Assembly: GCA_002399815.1 (NCBI GenBank)
Contig: DHEJ01000004.1
Coordinates: 1-10,592, forward strand
Length of the DNA stretch: 10,592 bases
Source of the DNA: Acholeplasmataceae bacterium UBA4853
GTDB taxonomy: Bacteria; Bacillota_I; Bacilli_A; Acholeplasmatales; Acholeplasmataceae
Direction of reading: 5' to 3'
Each line of letters begins with the position of its first letter. Position 1 is the stretch's first letter. A model generated the notes under the pieces. The model saw only the letters and a list, made by a program, of their open reading frames with translations, did no database searches and was not told the origin of the DNA. A program made the translations under genes and the position numbers. Shown here piece after piece: positions 5,827 to 10,592 of this stretch.

Positions 5827-5944
5827 TATGAGTTCATCTTTAAAGTGGTTACACTAAAGTATTGAGGATGAAATTAAAATTTAGAATTTATAACTATATT
5901 AGAAATATAAGCAGAAAGCTGTTTATCAATTAAGGAGTAAAAAT
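5827..5944 (+). promoter_or_regulatory. Upstream region and RBS of prfA, promoter not clearly resolved
   Basis: About 118 very AT-rich bases. Possible -10 elements are TAAAAT (5875-5880), TATAAC (5889-5894) and TATATT (5895-5900), but none has a convincing -35 at 16-18 bases or an upstream TG. TTGAGG (5862-5867) is the best -35-like hexamer but is 21 bases from TATAAC. No stable hairpin is seen. The RBS AAGGAG (5932-5937) lies seven bases before the prfA ATG. Confidence 0.4.
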
Positions 5945-7009
5945 ATGTTTGATCGTTTAAAAGTAATTAAAGAAACTTATTTAAAGATTCAGGATAAATT
6001 AGGTTCTGGTATTAGTGATGTTAAAGAAATGACTAAATTATTAAAAGAATCTAAACAATTAGAAGAAACTGTTGTTTGTTATGACAAATATTTAGAGCTT
6101 AGTGCACAATTAAAGGATACACATGACTTATTAGACAATGAGTCAGATACTACATTAATTGAAATGTTTAAAGAAGAAGCATCAAGCTTAGAAGATCAAA
6201 TCCTAATTCTTGAAGAAAAACTTAAGATTTTATTATTACCTAAAGATCCCAATGATGATAAAAACGTTATTATTGAAATTAAGGGAGCTGCTGGTGGTGA
6301 TGAAGGTAATATCTTTGCAGGTGACTTATTTAAGATGTATTCAAAGTTAGCAGAAGCTAAAGGATGGAAAATATCTGTGGTGAATATTTCACATGGTTCT
6401 TCTGGTGGCTTTGCAAGTATTGAATTCATTGTTTCAGGGGATAAAGCATTCTCATTTTTAAAGTATGAGTCCGGAGTTCACCGTGTCCAAAGAGTACCAG
6501 AAACAGAGTCTCAAGGTAGAATTCATACATCAACTGCAGTTGTACTTGCATTACCTGAACAAGATGAAATTGAGTTTGATGTGAAATGGGAAGATATTAG
6601 ATTTGATACCTATCAATCATCAGGTGCTGGTGGACAATCTGTTAATACAACCTATTCAGCAGTTAGATTAACACACGTACCAACGGGTGTTGTAGTAACT
6701 TCTCAAGAAGAAAGATCACAACACGATAATAAAGATCGTGCCTATAAACTACTTGTTTCAAGAATTTACGATAAGATGTTAGAAGATCAACTTGAAAAAG
6801 AAGGTGCTAGTAGAAAAGCACTTGTTGGAAGAGGAGATCGTAGTGAAAAAATTAGAACGTATAATTATCCTCAAAATAGAGTCACCGATCATCGTATCGG
6901 TTTAACCTTAAACCGATTAGATGTCATTATGGAAGGTAGAATTGATTTGATCATTGAACCACTCATCAATGAATATCAAACAAAAGCACTTCAAGGAGAA
7001 AAAATTTGA
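5945..7009 (+). CDS. prfA: Peptide chain release factor 1
   Basis: A 354-residue class I release factor of RF1 type. The N-terminal helical domain (about 1-100) is followed by the codon-recognition domain, where PET at 185-187 (in RVQRVPETESQGRIHTS) is the PxT motif that makes RF1 read UAA and UAG; RF2 has SPF there. The catalytic loop is GAGGQSVNTT with GGQ at 229-231, whose glutamine triggers peptidyl-tRNA hydrolysis and is methylated by PrmC. The NYPQNRVTDHR segment follows near the C-terminus. It is first gene of prfA-prmC-tsaC. Its own stop is TGA, which RF1 cannot read, so a second release factor (RF2) must be encoded elsewhere and the standard code applies. That stop overlaps the TTG start of prmC. 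Confidence 0.97.
   Translation: MFDRLKVIKETYLKIQDKLGSGISDVKEMTKLLKESKQLEETVVCYDKYLELSAQLKDTHDLLDNESDTTLIEMFKEEASSLEDQILILEEKLKILLLPKDPNDDKNVIIEIKGAAGGDEGNIFAGDLFKMYSKLAEAKGWKISVVNISHGSSGGFASIEFIVSGDKAFSFLKYESGVHRVQRVPETESQGRIHTSTAVVLALPEQDEIEFDVKWEDIRFDTYQSSGAGGQSVNTTYSAVRLTHVPTGVVVTSQEERSQHDNKDRAYKLLVSRIYDKMLEDQLEKEGASRKALVGRGDRSEKIRTYNYPQNRVTDHRIGLTLNRLDVIMEGRIDLIIEPLINEYQTKALQGEKI
6993..7009 (+). promoter_or_regulatory. RBS and TTGA stop/start overlap coupling prfA to prmC
   Basis: AAGGAG (6993-6998) stands seven bases before TTG (7006-7008), which overlaps the prfA stop TGA (7007-7009) as TTGA. No ATG with an RBS lies nearby, so TTG is taken as the prmC start. Translation of the two genes is very likely coupled. 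Confidence 0.8.
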
Positions 7010-7854
7010 CAATCGAAAAATTGATATCTAAGTATCAAAAGTTTGCTTTAAAACATGATAAAGAACCAGAATCAATTAAGTGGTTAATTATGGAACTATC
7101 CTTTTATACACCATCTGAATTCTATTTACATCTTAAAGATGAGATGAATGAATCATTTATAAAAATGATTGATGAAGCAGTCAATAAGTATGTATTAGAA
7201 AGTATTCCAGTTCAACATATTTTAGGTTTTTCTTACTTTTATGGCTATAAGTTTAAAGTAAATAACCAAGTCTTGATTCCAAGAAGAGAAACAGAGGAAT
7301 TAGTTGAAGAAGTATTATCCTTATACGATCAATATTTTGATGGTAAAAAGGTGAATGTACTTGATTTAGGAACTGGTAGTGGATGTATTGCTGTTACATT
7401 ATCTTTAGAAGAAAAAAATATGCTTGTTGATGCCTCTGATATTTCAAGTGAGGCACTTGAAGTAGCTAAGGAAAATAACCATGAATTAGGTGGAAATGTT
7501 CATTTATTTGTTTCAGATTGGTTTAGCAATGTAGATAAGAAATACGATATTATCGTAGCAAATCCACCATACATTCCAGATGGTGAAAGTGTACAAGACA
7601 TTGTTTTAAAAGAGCCTAATTTGGCACTTTTTGGTGGTTTAAACGGACTTAAACCTTATGAGATCATCTTAAGTCAGGCAAGTAAGTATATTAAAGATAA
7701 ATCGATCATAGCATTTGAACATAGTATGTATCAAAATACTGAAATTAAAGCATTAGTCTTAAAATATTTTAAGGATGCATCAATTTATCAGAAAAAAGAT
7801 ATGCAAGGACGTGACCGTATGACATTTGTTGGTATTGGTGGGATTTTACTATGA
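7006..7854 (+). CDS. prmC: Release factor glutamine methyltransferase
   Basis: A 282-residue PrmC (HemK). The N-terminal helical domain (about 1-75) ends at PVQHILG, followed by the family's VLIPR-x-ETEELVEEVL segment. Here that segment reads PRRETE, with R in place of the more usual P or N. The Rossmann methyltransferase fold has the SAM motif DLGTGSGC at 120-127 and the catalytic NPPY at 186-189 (VANPPYIPDG), which binds the substrate glutamine. It N5-methylates the GGQ glutamine of release factors, using S-adenosylmethionine, and its first substrate is encoded by the overlapping upstream gene. The start is TTG (see the overlap entry). The end overlaps tsaC as ATGA (7851-7854). Confidence 0.95.
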   Translation: MTIEKLISKYQKFALKHDKEPESIKWLIMELSFYTPSEFYLHLKDEMNESFIKMIDEAVNKYVLESIPVQHILGFSYFYGYKFKVNNQVLIPRRETEELVEEVLSLYDQYFDGKKVNVLDLGTGSGCIAVTLSLEEKNMLVDASDISSEALEVAKENNHELGGNVHLFVSDWFSNVDKKYDIIVANPPYIPDGESVQDIVLKEPNLALFGGLNGLKPYEIILSQASKYIKDKSIIAFEHSMYQNTEIKALVLKYFKDASIYQKKDMQGRDRMTFVGIGGILL

Positions 7855-8399
7855 ATGATGTCATAATTTTTCCAACGGATACGGTTTATGGTATAGGTAC
7901 TGGATTTTTAAGTAAAGAAGGTATTAAAAGAATCTATGAGATTAAAGGTAGAGATTTCAATAAACCGTTAGCTATTTTATGTAATGATTTAAATGATTTA
8001 AGTGATTATGCTTATATTACAGATAAAGCGATTAAATTAGCTAATAAATTTTGGCCGGGTGGATTAACACTGATTTTAAAGAGTAAACCAGCATATGAAG
8101 TATTATCTGGTGAAAAAACTATTGGTGTAAGAAAACCAAATCATCAGTTAGCACTATCACTACTTAAACAATATGGACCTTTAAAAACAACTTCTGTGAA
8201 TAAATCTGGTGAAGCACCGATGAATGATTATAATCAAATTTATGAAGCATATCATCATGAAGTCAGTCATATTTATGAAAATAATGAGCCTTTAAGTGAA
8301 GTTTCATCAACCGTTGTTGATTTAACTTCAGATGAAGTAAAGATTATTAGATTGGGTAGTATTACATTAGAAGATATTAAAAGTGTATTAAGTTCATAA
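7851..8399 (+). CDS. tsaC: L-threonylcarbamoyladenylate synthase, single-domain TsaC/YrdC type
   Basis: A 182-residue protein consisting of the YrdC domain alone, without the extra C-terminal Sua5 domain of the roughly 340-residue Bacillus YwlC. Motifs are FPTDTVYGIG (7-16), KGRDFNKPL (32-40), FWPGGLTLIL, GVRKPNH and TSVNKSGEAP (114-123), which correspond to the K-R...S-N residues that bind ATP and threonine. It makes threonylcarbamoyl-AMP from threonine, bicarbonate and ATP, the first step of t6A37 modification of tRNAs reading ANN codons. The ATG at 7851 overlaps the prmC stop as ATGA. I see no strong RBS (GGGAT only), so coupled translation is likely. prfA-prmC-tsaC is a conserved Firmicutes order. 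A terminator follows. Confidence 0.94.
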   Translation: MNDVIIFPTDTVYGIGTGFLSKEGIKRIYEIKGRDFNKPLAILCNDLNDLSDYAYITDKAIKLANKFWPGGLTLILKSKPAYEVLSGEKTIGVRKPNHQLALSLLKQYGPLKTTSVNKSGEAPMNDYNQIYEAYHHEVSHIYENNEPLSEVSSTVVDLTSDEVKIIRLGSITLEDIKSVLSS

Positions 8400-8425
8400 T
8401 TTACACATAATGACCACTATTTAAG

Positions 8426-8455
8426 AAAAGTTCTATTTTTATGGGACTTTTTTTT
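8426..8455 (+). terminator. Rho-independent terminator of prfA-prmC-tsaC
   Basis: AAAAGTTCTA (8426-8435) pairs with TGGGACTTTT (8442-8451) through two G-U pairs, with loop TTTTTA. The stem runs straight into eight T (8448-8455). Confidence 0.85.
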
Positions 8456-8474
8456 ATGAGATATAGGCTTAGTG

Positions 8475-8505
8475 TGATAAAATAATAAAGGCTTAAAAAG
8501 GATGA
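8475..8505 (+). promoter_or_regulatory. Extended -10 promoter and RBS of typA
   Basis: TAAAAT (8478-8483) has TG one base upstream (8475-8476). There is no good -35; TTATGA (8454-8459) at 18 bases is weak. The predicted transcript start is near 8490. The RBS AAGGATGA (8498-8505) lies seven bases before the ATG. Confidence 0.6.
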
Positions 8506-8512
8506 TGAAAAT

Positions 8513-10336
8513 ATGGAAATTAGAAATGTCGCAATTATTGCACACGTTGATCACGGTAAAACAACTTTAGTTGATAAACTTTTACAACAATCAGAAATAC
8601 TTAGAGAAAATCAGTTTCACCAAGATCGTTCAATGGATAGTAATGATATTGAACGTGAAAGAGGTATTACCATTTTAGCGAAGGCTACCTCACTGATTTA
8701 TGGAGACTACCGAATTAATATCATGGATACACCAGGACACGCCGACTTTGGTGGTGAAGTGGAAAGAATCATGAAATTAGTTGATGGTGTTTTACTACTT
8801 GTTGATGCTAAGGATGGGGTTATGCCTCAAACGAAGTTCGTACTTAGAAAAGCACTTGAAGAAAAATTGAAACCGATTGTTGTTATTAATAAAATTGACC
8901 GTCCGTTTGCTGATGCAAGAAAAACAGTGAATCAAGTTTTTGACTTGTTTATTGATTTGGGTGCTAATGAAGAACAATTAGAGTTTCCAATTATTTATGC
9001 ATCTGGTTTATTAGGATTATCATCATTTAATGTGGATTTTAATGATGCATTTAATATGAAACCTTTACTAGATACGATTGTAAACCATGTACCAAAACCA
9101 AATGCTTCTAATGAAGGTACACTACAATTCCAACCAGCATTAATTGATTATAACGAGTATGTTGGTAGAATGGGTATTGGTAAAGTATTTAGAGGTACTT
9201 TAAAAGTTAATGAATATGTTTCTTGTATCAGAAAAGATGGTACAATTGAAAACTTTAGAATTCAAAAACTATTTAGATATGTTGGATTAAATAAAATTGA
9301 AACTGAATCAGCTGAAGCTGGTGATATTGTTGCAATTGCTGGATTATCAGATATTCACGTAGGTGATACTGTAACTGCTGTTGGTTCAACTGAAGCGTTA
9401 CCGTTATTACATATTGATGAACCAACAGTTCAAATGATGTTTTTAACAAATAACTCACCATTTAGTGGTAAAGAAGGTAAATTTGTTACAGCATCTAAGA
9501 TTGATGAAAGATTATATAAAGAAGTTCAAAAAGACGTTTCATTAAAAGTAGATCGTTCTGGTGGTTCTGAATCATGGATGGTTTCTGGCCGTGGTGAATT
9601 ACACTTAGGTATTTTAATTGAATCAATGCGTAGAGAAGGATTTGAATTCCAAGTATCTAGACCAAAAGTTATCTTAAAAGAAATTGATGGTAAGATGTTT
9701 GAACCATACGAAGAAGTTCAAGTAGATACACCAAATGATTATGTAGGTTCAGTAATGGAACTACTTGGTAACCGTAGAGGTGATGTCATTAAGATGGATC
9801 AAGGTATTAATGAGACACGCTTAATTTATCATATGCCATCACGTGGCTTAATTGGGTTAATGACTCAGTTTTTAACTGTGACTAAAGGGTATGGAATTAT
9901 TTCTCATATCTTCTTAGATTATCGTCCAATGATTAACTATGCTGTGGGTAACCGTGAAAATGGTGCATTAATTTCATTAAAAGAAGGTATGACTACTGCA
10001 TATGCTATGGGATACTTAGAAGACCGTGGAATGTTTTTCTTAGGTGCTAGAGTTAATGTCTATGAAGGTATGATTGTTGGTATTCATAATAAAGATAATG
10101 ATTTAGTTATTAATGTTGTTGAAGAAAAGAAATTAACAAACATGCGTTCGGCTGGTAAGGATTCTACAACCGTATTAAAACGCCCAATTGAGATGAGTTT
10201 AGAGGCATGTATGGATTTCATCAATGATGATGAATTAATCGAAATTACCCCTAAATCTATTCGTTTAAGAAAGAAATATTTAACGGCTCAAGAACGTAAA
10301 CGTCAATTTGTTAAAGAGAATATGGAACAAAATTAA
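8513..10336 (+). CDS. typA: Ribosome-associated translational GTPase TypA/BipA
   Basis: A 607-residue GTPase of normal BipA length. G1 is AHVDHGKTT (10-18), the switch I region has ERERGITI (47-54), G3 is DTPGH (72-76), in DTPGHADFGGEVER, and G4 is NKID (126-129); the G5 equivalent is YASG. EF-G-like domains II, III and V follow, then the BipA-specific C-terminal domain with GALISLKEGMTTAYAMGYLE and a basic end (RLRKKYLTAQERKR). BipA resembles EF-G and LepA, binds the 70S ribosome and helps 50S assembly and growth under stress, notably at low temperature. It has its own promoter after the tsaC terminator, so it appears monocistronic, although no clear terminator separates it from rpiB. In Bacillus typA is not in this neighbourhood, so its position between tsaC and rpiB may be lineage-specific. 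Confidence 0.97.
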   Translation: MEIRNVAIIAHVDHGKTTLVDKLLQQSEILRENQFHQDRSMDSNDIERERGITILAKATSLIYGDYRINIMDTPGHADFGGEVERIMKLVDGVLLLVDAKDGVMPQTKFVLRKALEEKLKPIVVINKIDRPFADARKTVNQVFDLFIDLGANEEQLEFPIIYASGLLGLSSFNVDFNDAFNMKPLLDTIVNHVPKPNASNEGTLQFQPALIDYNEYVGRMGIGKVFRGTLKVNEYVSCIRKDGTIENFRIQKLFRYVGLNKIETESAEAGDIVAIAGLSDIHVGDTVTAVGSTEALPLLHIDEPTVQMMFLTNNSPFSGKEGKFVTASKIDERLYKEVQKDVSLKVDRSGGSESWMVSGRGELHLGILIESMRREGFEFQVSRPKVILKEIDGKMFEPYEEVQVDTPNDYVGSVMELLGNRRGDVIKMDQGINETRLIYHMPSRGLIGLMTQFLTVTKGYGIISHIFLDYRPMINYAVGNRENGALISLKEGMTTAYAMGYLEDRGMFFLGARVNVYEGMIVGIHNKDNDLVINVVEEKKLTNMRSAGKDSTTVLKRPIEMSLEACMDFINDDELIEITPKSIRLRKKYLTAQERKRQFVKENMEQN

Positions 10337-10372
10337 TATTTTATTAGATGTAAGAAGTGGTTAGTTATTGTA

Positions 10373-10396
10373 TGATATAATATGATAAAAAAGGAG
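10373..10396 (+). promoter_or_regulatory. Extended -10 promoter and RBS of rpiB
   Basis: A perfect TATAAT (10376-10381) has TG one base upstream (10373-10374), the same TGATATAAT as before gdpP. No recognisable -35 lies at 16-18 bases. The transcript start is expected near 10388. The RBS AAGGAG (10391-10396) lies eight bases before the ATG. Confidence 0.75.
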
Positions 10397-10404
10397 ATCT
10401 AATT

Positions 10405-10592
10405 ATGAAAATAGGACTAGGTGCAGACCATGCGGGGTTTGAATTAAAGAACGAACTCGTTAGTCACTTATTAAGTAAAGGCTATGAGGTTGTTGATTTT
10501 GGAGCAAAATCAATTGACCGAGTAGACTATCCTGATTATGCTAAAACGGTAGCAACCAATGTAGCAAATCATACCGTTGATTATGGTATTTT
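10405..10592 (+). CDS. rpiB: Ribose-5-phosphate isomerase B, N-terminal part, cut by the window edge
   Basis: The first 62 codons are visible. MKIGLGADHAGFELK is the RpiB/LacAB family N-terminus, in which the DHAG stretch contributes to the active site, and VDFGAKSIDRVDYPDYA matches the following conserved segment with D-Y-P-D-[YF]. The family interconverts ribose-5-phosphate and ribulose-5-phosphate in the pentose phosphate pathway; the related LacA and LacB act on galactose-6-phosphate. The part needed to separate RpiB from LacAB lies mostly outside the window, but the context (near prfA-prmC-tsaC, as for ywlF in Bacillus) favours RpiB. The start is set by the AAGGAG site eight bases upstream. 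Confidence 0.9.
   Translation, partial: MKIGLGADHAGFELKNELVSHLLSKGYEVVDFGAKSIDRVDYPDYAKTVATNVANHTVDYGI

Noticed and set aside
5828..5857. A nine-codon ORF (MSSSLKWLH) after AGGTGA, as a possible prfA leader peptide
   Set aside because: It is too short, the RBS is only three bases from the ATG and belongs to the repeat array, and there is no attenuator-like structure after it.
5888..5902. A PerR-box-like stretch (TTATAACTATATTAG), considered because dps is often PerR-controlled
   Set aside because: Several positions deviate from the TTATAAT-N-ATTATAA pattern, it is far from the dps promoter, and such AT-rich matches are expected by chance here.
7006..7100. Possibility that prmC starts at a later ATG instead of the TTG
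   Set aside because: The first downstream ATG (7090) has no RBS and would remove much of the N-terminal domain, whereas the TTG has AAGGAG at ideal spacing.

Overview
The window reads as ordinary chromosomal core sequence from a low-G+C, Firmicutes-related bacterium, most likely an Acholeplasma-type mollicute. The DNA is strongly AT-rich. The genes are compact, with Shine-Dalgarno sites built on AAGGAG/GGAGG. Gene order matches blocks known from Bacillus (rpsF-ssb-rpsR; gdpP-rplI-dnaB; prfA-prmC-tsaC and rpiB). TGA is a stop codon here (it ends prfA and prmC) and Trp is TGG, so this is not a code-4 Mycoplasma or Spiroplasma. Acholeplasma and phytoplasmas keep the standard code. The genus is inferred, not proven.

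Layout. (1) 1-206: the 3' end of a gene resembling the C-terminal domain of CinA. (2) 207-1324: a promoter with a good -35 and an extended -10, a structured leader of about 70 nt, then rpsF-ssb-rpsR (ribosomal proteins S6 and S18 flanking single-strand DNA-binding protein), closed by a hairpin terminator. (3) 1323-5246: a second promoter drives an 819-codon gene, in which the c-di-AMP phosphodiesterase GdpP is continuous in frame with ribosomal protein L9, followed two bases later by the replicative helicase dnaB and a terminator that works in both directions. (4) 5283-5826: a convergent dps gene on the minus strand, with an extended -10 promoter and, upstream of it, a striking array of alternating CGTCA/TGACG half-sites. 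(5) 5945-8455: prfA, prmC and tsaC, overlapping stop-to-start, then a terminator. (6) 8475-10336: typA (BipA GTPase) with its own promoter. (7) 10373-10592: promoter and first 62 codons of rpiB.

The genes mainly serve translation (S6, S18, L9, RF1 and its methyltransferase PrmC, the t6A enzyme TsaC, BipA) and replication (SSB, DnaB), with c-di-AMP turnover (GdpP) and iron/oxidative protection (Dps) attached. PrmC methylates the GGQ glutamine of RF1, the product of the gene directly upstream.

I see no mobile element, CRISPR array, rRNA or tRNA, and no clearly new multi-gene system. The two observations most worth following are the GdpP-L9 fusion, which has a likely internal restart for free L9, and the palindromic operator-like array between dps and prfA.
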